Shown here: positions 28,659 to 38,466 of the stretch, in pieces
How the letters are laid out: each line of letters opens with the position of its first letter
Numbering within the stretch: the stretch's first letter is position 1
Source of the DNA: an uncultured Lachnoanaerobaculum sp.
Lineage (GTDB): Bacteria; Bacillota; Clostridia; Lachnospirales; Lachnospiraceae
Length of the DNA stretch: 64,000 nucleotides
Assembly: GCA_937925515.1 (NCBI GenBank)
Contig: CALALP010000001.1
Span: 6,937 to 70,936 of the forward strand
Direction: 5' to 3'
Made by a program: the position numbers and the translations under genes
The notes under the pieces: generated by a model
Databases searched by the model: none
What the model was told of the DNA's origin: nothing
Seen by the model: only the letters and a program-made list of their open reading frames with translations

Positions 28659-29669
28659 TTACTTAACCCATACTCCGTCGCCATTTACTCTGTATCCGTC
28701 AGGAGTTGTGCTATTTACCCACATATCTCCATTGGTCTTATCTAAGTAGTACCATAAGTTTTTCCACTCAATCCAACCTGTCTTCATATAACCTCTGTTA
28801 TCAAAGAAATACCATTTTGAGTTGATGAGTTTCCAAGCATTTACAGGATATGACCTATCAGGAAGTGCATACCACCAACCGGTGCTATCTTTCATCCAGC
28901 TACCATTTCCTGAACCCTTATCATTGCTACCTGAGTTTGAACCATTACCTTTTCTCTTTAACATCTCACTATCAACTTCTATCTCATCTGAGATGTCCCA
29001 CTCGCCATGCTTTCCATAAGCATTTGCACGAACCTTAAACTTATAATTTCCCTTTGTGTTAATGTCATTTGCAAATGAATAGCTTGTATCAGTAGTTGTT
29101 ACTTCTCTTTGTTGTACATTGCCCTTATAAAATCTTACTGTATAGCTTTGAGCACTTTCTGCTTGAGACCACCTTGCAGTTAAATTATCGTCCCACTCAA
29201 GGTCTGAAACTCCAAGTTGTGAAGTATCTCCTACAAGTTTATTTAACTTAACTGTAAGAGTTAATGTATTTGATGCTCCTGATGCTTTAACAAAAGTTGC
29301 TTTCTCGCCTGCAGTGGTTTCAAGTACATAATATGCAGCAGTCTTAACCTTATCTGACTTAAATCTAAATCCCTCTTCAGGTTTAACTGTAATAGTAAAT
29401 CTAGGTGCAACTCCGGCTTGCCACTGACTACCTTCCATATTAATTGCCTTGCCCTCTTCCTTAGTAACAGTATATTTTGAGTCATCAGCTGAATTTACAT
29501 CAATAGTTCTATCTGATGAACCTATAACTATATCACTCGTATCAATTCTAAGTTTAACCTCTGTAATATCTTGCTTGTTATTTGATGCAAATGCAGGAGT
29601 AACCGCTCCTACTAATAAAGCTAAGGACAAACCAAATGCCATAGCACTTTTTAAAAATCTAATTTTCAT
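28659..29669 (-). CDS. Secreted protein with Ig/Fn3-like domains and wall-binding repeats
   Basis: The 336-residue protein starts at 29669, because TTAAGGAGG lies before this ATG; the longer frame to 29720 has no site. A signal peptide ends near TPAFA (about 29). Residues about 35-155 form a beta domain (VKLRIDTSDIVIGSS ... FTITVKPEEGFRF), about 160-235 an Fn3-like domain (DLEWDDNLTARWSQAESAQSYTVRFYKG), then a Ser/Gly/Asn linker, then three aromatic wall-binding repeats (GWWYALPDRSYPVNAWK, SKWYFFDNRGYMKTGW, LWYYLDKTNGDMW) and the TTPDGYRVNGDGVWV cap also found at 10446. It is likely a surface protein bound to the wall without a covalent link. Confidence 0.85.
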   Translation of the reverse strand: MKIRFLKSAMAFGLSLALLVGAVTPAFASNNKQDITEVKLRIDTSDIVIGSSDRTIDVNSADDSKYTVTKEEGKAINMEGSQWQAGVAPRFTITVKPEEGFRFKSDKVKTAAYYVLETTAGEKATFVKASGASNTLTLTVKLNKLVGDTSQLGVSDLEWDDNLTARWSQAESAQSYTVRFYKGNVQQREVTTTDTSYSFANDINTKGNYKFKVRANAYGKHGEWDISDEIEVDSEMLKRKGNGSNSGSNDKGSGNGSWMKDSTGWWYALPDRSYPVNAWKLINSKWYFFDNRGYMKTGWIEWKNLWYYLDKTNGDMWVNSTTPDGYRVNGDGVWVK

Positions 29670-29879
29670 CTTAATTTCCTCCTTAAAGTATATTATTGTA
29701 AACTGTTTTATGAAATCCATTATATTTTAAATGATGCCTAATTATTGCTCTACTAAAAGCGAAACTGCTAAGTTAAATTTGTTTCCACCTAAGTTTTAAC
29801 TTACGACTATATGATATAGCATAATCTAACAAAATACTAGTTCTTTTAGCTTACATATTTTTACAAATTGATATACTTT

Positions 29880-29910
29880 TAGAAAAAAATATTAAGTTTA
29901 TATTTAATAC
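29880..29910 (-). terminator. Weak AT-rich terminator at the end of the purine operon
   Basis: On the minus strand ATTAA and TTAAT pair around an AT-rich loop overlapping the purL stop codon, followed by ATTTTTTTC. The stem is weak. Confidence 0.4.
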
Positions 29911-32900
29911 TTGAAATAACTTTTTGCTCCCCTAAACATTCCTATATCATAATGTCCGATAACATTTTTATAAAGACCCTCTTCAACTCTTTCAGAATGT
30001 CCCATTTTTCCAAATACTTTCCCACAAGGAGATATAAGTCCCTCAATTCCAAAGAGTGAACCATTTGGGTTATATTGAATATCCATGGTAGCATTTTTCG
30101 ATAAATCCACATACTGAGTAGCTATCTGAGCATTTCTTGCAAGTTCAAGAGTTTTTTCCTCATTCCAAATAAATCTACCCTCCCCATGTGAGATAGGAAC
30201 TGCATAAACTTCTCCGACCTTAGTATTACTAAGCCAAGGGCTATTATTTGAAACTATTTTAGTGTATACAATCTTTGATTGATGTCTACCGATAGTATTA
30301 AAAGTTACTGACGGACTTGTTTCATCTGTGTCTATTATTTTACCAAAAGGCAATAACCCAAGTTTAACTAGGGCTTGAAAACCATTGCATATACCTGCTA
30401 CAAGCCCCTCTCTTTCCTCTAAAAGCCTTGTAATTGCCTCCTTAACTTTTGCATTTCTAAAGAAAGAAACAATAAACTTAGCTGAACCGTCAGGCTCATC
30501 TCCTCCTGAAAATCCCCCCGGAATAAATACAATCTGAGTTTCATTAATCTTTTTAGTAATGAAATCTATTGAGTCTGAAATGTCTTTTGAGTTAAGATTT
30601 TTTATAACTACAATTTCAGGTTCAAGCCCTGCTTTACTAGCTGCCTTTGCACTGTCATACTCACAATTTGTTCCTGAAAACACAGGTATCAAAATCTTAG
30701 GTTTTTGTATCCCTATATTTACACTTTTAATGTTATTTTTCTTATTAGCTAAAGTTTCTCTTCCTAAACTTTCAATGTCTAAGGTATTTGTGCCTACATT
30801 TACATCATTACACTTAAATACCTTTTCAAGTCTATTTTCATATAGCTCATTTAACTCTTTTGTGGTTATAATTAAATCCTTATACTTAAACTCATTTTCC
30901 ACACTTATAGTACCTACAAGTTTTTTAGTTATACCAAGCTTTTCTAGTTTCAAAATTTCAAAGTCATTAGAAACTTCTACTAAAAATGCACCATAAGCAT
31001 AACTAAACATTTCATTAACATTAAAATCATCATTAAACACAAAGCCGAAACCATTTCCCATAGACTGCTTAAGTACAGCCTCTGCTACGCCTCCATAAGT
31101 AGGAGTATAAATTGACTTAAACTTATCATTATTTTCAAAAATAAAGTCAAAAAGTGCAATTAAGCTCTTTGTCTGTGGCAATTCATCTTCATATTTTGGA
31201 TAAAGAATAAATACCTTATTGCCTGCATTTTTATATTCAGGCGATTTTATCTTATCTATATTATCAGTAGTAACTGCAAATGATACCAAAGTCGGAGGTA
31301 CATCAAGGTTTTCAAAAGAACCACTCATAGAGTCTTTTCCACCTATTGCCACAATACCTAAGTTTAGTTGAGCCTCAAATGCACCTAAAAGTGCTGCAAG
31401 TGGCTTACCCCAACGCTTAGAATCTTTTCCTAGTCTTTCAAAATATTCTTGAAATGTTAAATACACCTCATCTCTACTAGCACCTGTTGCAATTAATTTT
31501 GCAACTGATTCAACTACTGCAAGATACGCACCCTTATAAGGATTTTTTTCAGTTATATATGGATTATAGCCATAAGACATAATTGAAACTGTTTTAGTAT
31601 CTTTATTTTCAATAGAAATTTTATTTGCCATAGCTTGTATAGGAGTTCTTTGATATTTGCCACCAAAAGGCATAAGTACAGTTCCTGCACCTATGGTAGA
31701 GTCAAACCTTTCAGAAAGTCCTCTCTTTGAGCATACATTTAAATCACTTGCCAAGGACTTAAACTCCGAAACAAAGTCATTATAAGTTTTTTTGTTCTCT
31801 ATATTATTAAATTTTTCAACCTCTATATTAATATGCTTTTTTGCACCACTTGAATTTAAAAATTCTCTCGATAAATCAACTATGAAGTTCTCATTCCACT
31901 TCATTTTAAGCCTATTATCAGCTGTTACAGTTGCTACACAAGTTGCCTCAAGATTTTCTTCATGTGCTAGGTCTAAAAACTTTTCTAAGTTTTCCTTTTC
32001 TATTACTACTGCCATTCTTTCCTGAGATTCAGATATTGCAATCTCAGTTCCGTCAAGACCCTCATATTTTTTTGGAACTTTATTTAAATCTATCTCAATT
32101 CCGTCTGCAAGCTCTCCTATTGCTACCGACACCCCACCTGCACCGAAATCATTACATCTTTTAATCATAGACGTAACTTCTTTATTTCTAAAAAATCTCT
32201 GTAATTTTCTTTCCTCAGGTGCATTTCCTTTTTGAACCTCTGCACCACAAGTTTCAATAGACTCCAGCTTATGTGCCTTTGAAGAACCTGTTGCACCACC
32301 ACAACCGTCCCTGCCTGTTCGTCCTCCAAGTAAAACAATTAAATCTCCATTTTTAGGCACTTCTCGCCTTACATTTTCACTTGGAACTGCCCCTATAACT
32401 GCACCTATCTCTAAACGCTTTGCCATATAGCCCTTGTGATATATTTCATCTACAAGCCCTGTTGCAAGCCCTATCTGATTTCCATAAGAAGAATAACCAT
32501 TTGCAGCAGTAGTTACTAACTTTTTTTGTGAAAGTTTTCCCTTTATAGTTTCAGATAATAATACAGTCGGATCACTAGCACCTGTTACACGCATTGCCGC
32601 ATACACATAAGCACGACCGGAAAGAGGATCTCTTATAGCCCCTCCGATACAAGTAGCCGCCCCTCCAAAAGGCTCTATCTCGGTAGGGTGGTTATGAGTT
32701 TCATTTTTAAATAATAAAAGCCAATCCTCAAATTTATTTTCAACTTCAACCTTTATCTTAACCGTACAAGCATTTATCTCATCTGACTCATCAAGTTTAT
32801 CTAAAATTCCCTTTTTACTTAAATACTTTACTGATATGGTTGCAATATCCATAAGAGTTATAGGCTTTGTTCGTCCTAATTCATTTCTTATACTCAAATA

Positions 32901-33638
32901 CCTTTCCCAAGCAGCCCTTAAGTAATCCTCCTCAAAACTTACATTATCTATATTAGTTAAAAATGTTGTATGTCTACAATGATCTGACCAATAAGTATCA
33001 ATCATTCTTATTTCTGTAATAGTTGGATTTCTTTTTTCTGATTTAAAGTAGTTTTGACAAAAACTTAAATCATCTATATCCATTGCAAGCGATTTTTCCA
33101 TTAAAAATGCCTGTTTCTCCTGCTCATTAAAATCTATAAAACCCTCTAAAACCTCAATATTTTTAGGAATATCATAGTTTAGCTTTAGACTTTTTGGCTT
33201 TTCTAAACTAGCCTCTCTCGAATCCACAGGATTTATAAGGTATTTTTTTATCTTATCAACATCTTCTTTACTCAGATTGCCATAAAGCATATAAACAAAG
33301 GCAGTTCTTACTAGAGGTGCATTTTCCTGTGATAAAATCTGTATACATTGACTTGCAGAATCAGCTCTTTGGTCATACTGCCCTGCTAAGTATTCAACTG
33401 CGAAAACTACTGCATTTTCCTCCGGTAAGCTATCATAAACTATGTCAAGTTGTGGCTCTGAAAGCACTTTTGCAACTGCCTCTTTAAAAAGTTTTTCTGA
33501 TATATTATCTAAGTCATATCTATTGAATACACGAATATTTGATAAATTTTTTATAAGTAATGATTCCTTTATATCCTCACACAATGTCCTTGCCTGACTA
33601 ATTTCAGGTCTTTTTTCAACAAAAACCCTATAAACCAT
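29904..33638 (-). CDS. purL: Phosphoribosylformylglycinamidine synthase, single-chain
   Basis: This ATP- and glutamine-dependent enzyme turns FGAR into FGAM, step four of purine synthesis. At 1244 residues it is the large fused form: an N-terminal PurS-like domain, two AIR-synthase-like halves (NETHNHPTEIEPFGGAATCIGG, GGRTGRDGCGGATGSS, GGKDSMSG) and a C-terminal glutamine amidotransferase with the nucleophile Cys in GICNGFQALVKLGLLP, then SHGEGRF. No separate purQ or purS is present, in line with the fused form. It ends the purine operon; purD lies nine bases upstream. Confidence 0.96.
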   Translation of the reverse strand: MVYRVFVEKRPEISQARTLCEDIKESLLIKNLSNIRVFNRYDLDNISEKLFKEAVAKVLSEPQLDIVYDSLPEENAVVFAVEYLAGQYDQRADSASQCIQILSQENAPLVRTAFVYMLYGNLSKEDVDKIKKYLINPVDSREASLEKPKSLKLNYDIPKNIEVLEGFIDFNEQEKQAFLMEKSLAMDIDDLSFCQNYFKSEKRNPTITEIRMIDTYWSDHCRHTTFLTNIDNVSFEEDYLRAAWERYLSIRNELGRTKPITLMDIATISVKYLSKKGILDKLDESDEINACTVKIKVEVENKFEDWLLLFKNETHNHPTEIEPFGGAATCIGGAIRDPLSGRAYVYAAMRVTGASDPTVLLSETIKGKLSQKKLVTTAANGYSSYGNQIGLATGLVDEIYHKGYMAKRLEIGAVIGAVPSENVRREVPKNGDLIVLLGGRTGRDGCGGATGSSKAHKLESIETCGAEVQKGNAPEERKLQRFFRNKEVTSMIKRCNDFGAGGVSVAIGELADGIEIDLNKVPKKYEGLDGTEIAISESQERMAVVIEKENLEKFLDLAHEENLEATCVATVTADNRLKMKWNENFIVDLSREFLNSSGAKKHINIEVEKFNNIENKKTYNDFVSEFKSLASDLNVCSKRGLSERFDSTIGAGTVLMPFGGKYQRTPIQAMANKISIENKDTKTVSIMSYGYNPYITEKNPYKGAYLAVVESVAKLIATGASRDEVYLTFQEYFERLGKDSKRWGKPLAALLGAFEAQLNLGIVAIGGKDSMSGSFENLDVPPTLVSFAVTTDNIDKIKSPEYKNAGNKVFILYPKYEDELPQTKSLIALFDFIFENNDKFKSIYTPTYGGVAEAVLKQSMGNGFGFVFNDDFNVNEMFSYAYGAFLVEVSNDFEILKLEKLGITKKLVGTISVENEFKYKDLIITTKELNELYENRLEKVFKCNDVNVGTNTLDIESLGRETLANKKNNIKSVNIGIQKPKILIPVFSGTNCEYDSAKAASKAGLEPEIVVIKNLNSKDISDSIDFITKKINETQIVFIPGGFSGGDEPDGSAKFIVSFFRNAKVKEAITRLLEEREGLVAGICNGFQALVKLGLLPFGKIIDTDETSPSVTFNTIGRHQSKIVYTKIVSNNSPWLSNTKVGEVYAVPISHGEGRFIWNEEKTLELARNAQIATQYVDLSKNATMDIQYNPNGSLFGIEGLISPCGKVFGKMGHSERVEEGLYKNVIGHYDIGMFRGAKSYFKY

Positions 33639-33647
33639 GTTAATCTC

Positions 33648-34907
33648 CTATTTATTAATCTCAAGTGCCTTTTTGCCAATGTCATTTCTCATATACATAT
33701 CTTTAAAACTTATCTTTTGTGCGTCTTTATACGCTAATTCTATTGCCTTTTCCAAAGTATCTCCAATGCCTACAACTCCAAGAACTCTCCCCCCTGAAGT
33801 TACAAGTTTTTTATCCTCAAGCTTTGCCCCTGCAACAAAGACTTCTTTGCAATCTGAAATTCCCTTTATCTCATAGCCTGTTTTATAGCTTTGTGGATAG
33901 CCCCCACTTGCTATTACTACACAACAAGCACATTTATTTTTCCATTTTACCTCTATCTTATCAAGTCTTTCCTCTCTTACAGCAAGCATTATTTCTAATA
34001 AATCACTGTCTAAAAGAGGTAGCACAACCTGTGTTTCAGGATCTCCAAATCTACAATTATATTCAATAACCTTTGCCCCTGTTTTAGTAAGCATAAGCCC
34101 AAAGTATAGACAACCCTTAAATTTTCTATCTTCAGTATTCATTGCATTTATTGTAGGGATAAATATTTCCTGCATACATTTATCTGCGATTTCCTCAGTA
34201 TAATAAGGATTAGGTGCTATTGTTCCCATGCCACCTGTATTTAGACCCTCATCATTATCTAAGGCTTTTTTATGATCCATAGATGAAATCATCGGAATAA
34301 TTGTTTTTCCGTCTGTAAAGGCTAAAACTGAAACCTCAACTCCACTTAGATATTCCTCAATTACAATCTTAAGACCACTATTTCCAAATTTCTTCTCAAG
34401 CATCATTTCTTTTATTGCAAGTGTACCTTCATCTTTTGTGTTAGCTATAATTACCCCCTTGCCAAGTGCCAAGCCGTCAGCTTTTATAACAAGTGGAAAT
34501 GAAGTATTTTCAATGTATTCAAGTGCCTTATCCATATCTTCAAACACTTCATACTTAGCAGTTGGTATATTATATTTTTTCATAAGATTTTTGGAAAATG
34601 CCTTACTAGACTCTATCATGGCTGCCTTTTTAGTTGGTCCAAATGTCTTTATACCGACATTTTCAAGAGCATCTACCATTCCTGCTGCCAAAGGGTCATC
34701 AGGGGCAACAATAACAAAATCAATTTCCTTAAGCTTACAAAAATTAACTACTGAATCTATGTCCCTAATATCAATATTTTCACAAATAGCCTCAGTCATA
34801 CCACCATTTCCTGAAATAGCATAAATAACCTCAACTTTTGGATTTAAACTTATAGACTTTATTATTGCATGTTCTCTGCCGCCACTTCCTATTACTGCTA
34901 CTTTCAT
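33648..34907 (-). CDS. purD: Phosphoribosylamine-glycine ligase
   Basis: An ATP-grasp enzyme joining phosphoribosylamine and glycine, step two of the pathway. The 419-residue frame from the ATG at 34907 (AAAGGAG upstream) begins MKVAVIGSGGREHAI, the family's signature start; upstream in-frame residues have no site. ATP-grasp motifs KADGLALGKGVIIA and NTGGMGTIAPNPYYT, GVEVSVLAFTDG and EYNCRFGDPETQ are intact. The ATG overlaps the TGA of purN by four bases. Confidence 0.96.
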   Translation of the reverse strand: MKVAVIGSGGREHAIIKSISLNPKVEVIYAISGNGGMTEAICENIDIRDIDSVVNFCKLKEIDFVIVAPDDPLAAGMVDALENVGIKTFGPTKKAAMIESSKAFSKNLMKKYNIPTAKYEVFEDMDKALEYIENTSFPLVIKADGLALGKGVIIANTKDEGTLAIKEMMLEKKFGNSGLKIVIEEYLSGVEVSVLAFTDGKTIIPMISSMDHKKALDNDEGLNTGGMGTIAPNPYYTEEIADKCMQEIFIPTINAMNTEDRKFKGCLYFGLMLTKTGAKVIEYNCRFGDPETQVVLPLLDSDLLEIMLAVREERLDKIEVKWKNKCACCVVIASGGYPQSYKTGYEIKGISDCKEVFVAGAKLEDKKLVTSGGRVLGVVGIGDTLEKAIELAYKDAQKISFKDMYMRNDIGKKALEINK

Positions 34908-35479
34908 AAGTTCTCCTTTGCAATCATTTCCACTGCCTTTGGAAGTATTATCCACTCTGCCTCTTCCATTACTCTTTTTTGCAAACTTTCAGGGGTATCA
35001 TCTTCTTTTACCTCTACTGCCTTTTGTAAAATAATCTTACCTCCGTCAGGAATTTCATTTACAAAATGCACTGTCGCTCCTGTAACCTTTACACCATATT
35101 CAAGTGCCTTTTCATGTACTTTAAGCCCATAATATCCCTTTCCACAAAAACTGGGAATAAGACTTGGGTGTACATTTATAACTTTTCCTGCAAATGTATT
35201 TGTAAATCTTTCAGATAATATAGCAAGATAACCTGCAAGCACAATTATATCTATTTTCTGTTCCTTTAATACCTCTATAAGTCTATCTTCTTCTTTGTTT
35301 GGTATTACCATATTTAAAATGTCTGCATTTTTGGCTCTCTCAAGTGCATAAGCATTTTTATTATTTGAAATTACAAGTACTATTTTGGCACTTTTAATTA
35401 TTCCGTTACTCCTTGCATCTATTAAAGCCTTTAGATTTGTTCCTCCACCACTTACTAAAACTGCTACCCTCTTATTCAT
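34904..35479 (-). CDS. purN: Phosphoribosylglycinamide formyltransferase (folate type)
   Basis: Transfers a formyl group from 10-formyl-tetrahydrofolate to GAR, step three. From the ATG at 35479 (GAGGG upstream) the protein is 191 residues, the usual length. It shows VLVSGGGTNLKALID, the VISNNKNAYALERA segment, HPSLIPSFCGKGYYGLKVHEKALEYGVKVTGATVHFV with the catalytic Asn-His-Asp area (NVHPSLIPSF). The longer frame to 35521 would overlap the preceding gene and lacks a site. Its stop overlaps the purD start. Confidence 0.95.
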   Translation of the reverse strand: MNKRVAVLVSGGGTNLKALIDARSNGIIKSAKIVLVISNNKNAYALERAKNADILNMVIPNKEEDRLIEVLKEQKIDIIVLAGYLAILSERFTNTFAGKVINVHPSLIPSFCGKGYYGLKVHEKALEYGVKVTGATVHFVNEIPDGGKIILQKAVEVKEDDTPESLQKRVMEEAEWIILPKAVEMIAKENL

Positions 35480-35487
35480 ATTTCCCT

Positions 35488-36672
35488 CTAATGATGAAAA
35501 AGTCTTGCATGCGTAAAGCATAGCACCATATTATATTTATCGGCAGTTTCTATAATGTCCTTATCCCTTATAGACCCCCCTGACTCGGCAACATATTTAA
35601 CCCCTGATTTAAATGCTCTTTCTATATTATCCTCAAATGGAAAAAAGGCATCAGAGCCAAGTGCAACTTCACTTACATTTGAAAGAAATTCCTCTTTTTC
35701 CTTTTCTGTAAATATTTCAGGCTTAAATTTAAAGTACTGTTGCCAATTTTTATCTCCAATTACGTCCTCATAGTCCTTAGATAGATAAATGTCTATTACA
35801 TTATCCCTAGTTGCCCTTGCTATATCCTCTATAAATGGAAGATTAAGCACCTTGTCTGCACCTCTAAGATGCCATAAATCTGCCTTATTTCCTGCAAGTC
35901 TTGTGCAATGAATACGAGATTGCTGACCTGCACCGACTCCTATGACTTGACCGTCTTTTGCATAACAAACTGAATTTGACTGAGTATATTTAAGTGCTAT
36001 AAGTGCAATAGTAAGATTAAGTATTGCCTCTTCATCTAAGTCCCTATTTTTTGAAACAATGTCTTTGAAAGTATTTTCATCTACTCTGTATTCATTTCTA
36101 CCCTGCTCAAAGGTAACTCCAAAAACCTGCTTTTTTTCTAAGCTTTTAGGCATATAGTCCTTATTTATTTTTATTATGCAGTAATTACCTTTTTTCTTAC
36201 TTTTAAGTATCTCAAGTGCCTCATCTGAATAATCAGGGGCAATGACTCCGTCCGAAACTTCTCTTTTTATTAAGTTTGCAGTAACCTCATCACAAGTATC
36301 GGAAAGAGCTATAAAATCTCCAAAAGATGACATTCTGTCAGTACCTCTAGCCCTTGCATAGGCACATGCAAGTGGACTTTCATCAAGCCCTGCTATATCC
36401 TCTACAAAATACATTTTCTTTAAGGTAGTAGAAAGTTTTCTACCTATTGCAGCAGAAGTTGGAGATACATGCTTAAAAGATGTTGCAGCAGGCATACCGG
36501 TTGCCTTTGATAATTCTGACACTAGCTGCCAAGCATTTAAAGCATCTAATAAATTAATATACCCTGCTCTTCCATTTAATATTTCAAATGGAAGTTCACT
36601 ATTATCTTCCATATAAACCTTAGCAGGTTTTTGATTAGGGTTACAACCATACTTTAGTTCAAACTCTTTCAT
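35488..36672 (-). CDS. purH: Stand-alone AICAR transformylase (PurH C-terminal domain type)
   Basis: This protein of 394 residues covers only the AICAR formyltransferase half of the usual 510-residue bifunctional PurH; it lacks the N-terminal IMP cyclohydrolase domain. The start MKEFELKYGCNPNQKPA is the usual beginning of this domain, and the catalytic Lys67-His68 in SFKHVSPTSAA, AGQQSRIHCTRLAG and SDAFFPFEDNIERA are intact. The last step is instead provided by the next gene upstream, a PurO-type cyclohydrolase. Such a split is known in some archaea and clostridia. It lies between purO-like and purN. Confidence 0.93.
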   Translation of the reverse strand: MKEFELKYGCNPNQKPAKVYMEDNSELPFEILNGRAGYINLLDALNAWQLVSELSKATGMPAATSFKHVSPTSAAIGRKLSTTLKKMYFVEDIAGLDESPLACAYARARGTDRMSSFGDFIALSDTCDEVTANLIKREVSDGVIAPDYSDEALEILKSKKKGNYCIIKINKDYMPKSLEKKQVFGVTFEQGRNEYRVDENTFKDIVSKNRDLDEEAILNLTIALIALKYTQSNSVCYAKDGQVIGVGAGQQSRIHCTRLAGNKADLWHLRGADKVLNLPFIEDIARATRDNVIDIYLSKDYEDVIGDKNWQQYFKFKPEIFTEKEKEEFLSNVSEVALGSDAFFPFEDNIERAFKSGVKYVAESGGSIRDKDIIETADKYNMVLCFTHARLFHH

Positions 36673-36681
36673 TTTTCCTCC

Positions 36682-37395
36682 CTAAACCCTTTTGTACCTA
36701 TTAATAAGTACATCTTCTACATTAAAATTACTGTCAATATACCTTACATACAGTGAAATCTTATTATCATAGTTTAAATTTTCCCATATTAACTCGGATA
36801 GCTCTTTTGCACTTTCAGGTATATCTATAATTCTAGGTTCTCCCTTAAAGCTAGGAAGTGGCTCTTCATTATTATTATTATTATAAGTATGTAGCAAATG
36901 CCCCTTGCCTAAAAGAGTTTCATAGTTATAAAAATATCTTGCACAACTTTTCCCCAAGCTATCCATAGACTTTAATATACTAAGCTTATATTCATTCATA
37001 CTCTCAAGATTTGCTATACCTGAAATTCTAGGCGTGAAATTAGGTTCATCAGGTTCAAATGTTCTAAGAGCAAGAGAGTTTTCAAAACTTCTTCCTTGTT
37101 CTAATCCCTCATATATGGTATCGGTTTGGTTTCCATTTGTAACTATAAGCATTTTCTTATACATCTTAATTGGTGTATATATTATAAGACTAGAATCTTT
37201 TAGCTTACTTTCATCAGCTGGATAGATAATTACAGAATCTCCAATCTTTTCAAATACTCTATTTCTTGAGTTTTCACTTCTTCCCATTATAAAATATGCA
37301 ACAGCAAGTTTTTTACTATCCTTTGTTTTACCTAAAATAATCCCTCTGCCATGGTAATCATTATTTTTTAATAACTCTTGAAGTCTATTTTCCAT
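36682..37395 (-). CDS. purO: IMP cyclohydrolase of the archaeal PurO type
   Basis: The 237-residue protein lies in the purine operon directly before the stand-alone transformylase, which lacks its own cyclohydrolase domain. The sequence (DYHGRGIILGKTKDSKKLAVAYFIMGRSENSRNR, then TPIKMYKKMLIVTNGNQTD, ALRTFEPDEPNFTPRI) fits the IMP_cyclohyd/PurO family: an Ntn-like fold starting with GRGI and a GRSENSRNR loop. It closes the ring of FAICAR to give IMP, the last step of de novo synthesis. The gene-order argument is strong, the family match is by eye. Confidence 0.87.
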   Translation of the reverse strand: MENRLQELLKNNDYHGRGIILGKTKDSKKLAVAYFIMGRSENSRNRVFEKIGDSVIIYPADESKLKDSSLIIYTPIKMYKKMLIVTNGNQTDTIYEGLEQGRSFENSLALRTFEPDEPNFTPRISGIANLESMNEYKLSILKSMDSLGKSCARYFYNYETLLGKGHLLHTYNNNNNEEPLPSFKGEPRIIDIPESAKELSELIWENLNYDNKISLYVRYIDSNFNVEDVLINRYKRV

Positions 37396-37405
37396 AATCT
37401 AGTCC

Positions 37406-38434
37406 TTATCCTAATATAAGTTTTTCATCTGATTTTACTATACTACCTAATACATAGGCATTTTCACTATTTAAAATTTCAAGTGCCTTATCCACATCTT
37501 CTTTGTCTACAACCAAAGTCATTCCCACTCCCATGTTGAAAGTATTGAACATATCCTGTGTACTAATATTTCCAAGTTCTTTAATGTAGTCAAAAATAGG
37601 AAGTATTTTTACATCTTTTATATCTATCTTTGCACCAAGTCCATTTGGAATTGAACGAGGAATGTTTTCATAAAAACCACCCCCTGTTATATGGCTTATT
37701 CCCTTTACCTTAATATTTTCAAGTACTTTAAGTACCTGCTTTACATATATCTTAGTAGGTTCTATAAGTGTTTCTCCAAGACTTTTATCTTTAAGTTCTT
37801 TTATAGGAACTAATAACTCCTTTTTAGTTTTATTATCTAAATCAAAGACCTTTCTAACAAGTGAAAAACCATTTGAATGAACTCCACTTGAGGGTAATGC
37901 AATTATTACATCGCCCTCTTTCATAGTTTTATTATCTATTACATTATCCTTATCCACAATACCAACACTAAAGCCTGCTAAATCATATTCATCTTCAGGG
38001 TAAAACTTTGGCATTTCAGCTGTTTCTCCACCAATAAGTGCAACCTCGCTTTGTTTACAACCTATTGAAATCCCCTTAACTATGTCAGCTATTTTTTCAG
38101 GATAATTTTTTCCACAAGCTATATAATCTAGGAAAAACAAAGGTTTCGCCCCACAACAGATTATATCATTTACACACATTGCAACACAGTCAATACCGAC
38201 TGTATCATATTTTTCCAATATAAAAGATAATTTGAGTTTAGTTCCAACTCCGTCAGTTCCTGAAACAAGCACAGGTTTTTTATAACCTGTTGGAAGTTCA
38301 AACATTCCCCCAAAACCCCCTATATCTGAAATGACATGTTTTGTCATTGTATCAGCAATATAACCTTTCATAAGTTCTACTGCCCTATAACCGGCAGTTA
38401 TATCAACACCGGCAGATTTATAAGCCTCTGACAT
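37406..38434 (-). CDS. purM: Phosphoribosylformylglycinamidine cyclo-ligase (AIR synthetase)
   Basis: Closes the imidazole ring of FGAM using ATP, step five. The start at 38434 is set by GGAGGAG before MSEAYKSAGVDITAG; four codons upstream in frame are ignored. Motifs SGTDGVGTKLKLSF, DCVAMCVNDIICCGAKPLFFLDYIA, GGETAEMP, LPSSGVHSNGFSLVRK and ITGGGFYENIPR are all present in 342 residues. It is preceded by purF (32-base gap) and followed by purO. Confidence 0.96.
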   Translation of the reverse strand: MSEAYKSAGVDITAGYRAVELMKGYIADTMTKHVISDIGGFGGMFELPTGYKKPVLVSGTDGVGTKLKLSFILEKYDTVGIDCVAMCVNDIICCGAKPLFFLDYIACGKNYPEKIADIVKGISIGCKQSEVALIGGETAEMPKFYPEDEYDLAGFSVGIVDKDNVIDNKTMKEGDVIIALPSSGVHSNGFSLVRKVFDLDNKTKKELLVPIKELKDKSLGETLIEPTKIYVKQVLKVLENIKVKGISHITGGGFYENIPRSIPNGLGAKIDIKDVKILPIFDYIKELGNISTQDMFNTFNMGVGMTLVVDKEDVDKALEILNSENAYVLGSIVKSDEKLILG

Positions 38435-38466
38435 AATCTCCTCCATAATTTAGTTAAATAATCAAT

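Noticed and set aside
30559..30996. Plus-strand frame of 145 codons inside purL
   Set aside because: It is the antisense shadow of a well-conserved gene, with no ribosome site and Ser/Phe/Leu-rich composition typical of antisense frames.
34438..34824. Plus-strand frame of 128 codons inside purD
   Set aside because: Antisense shadow of purD; no own ribosome site or promoter.
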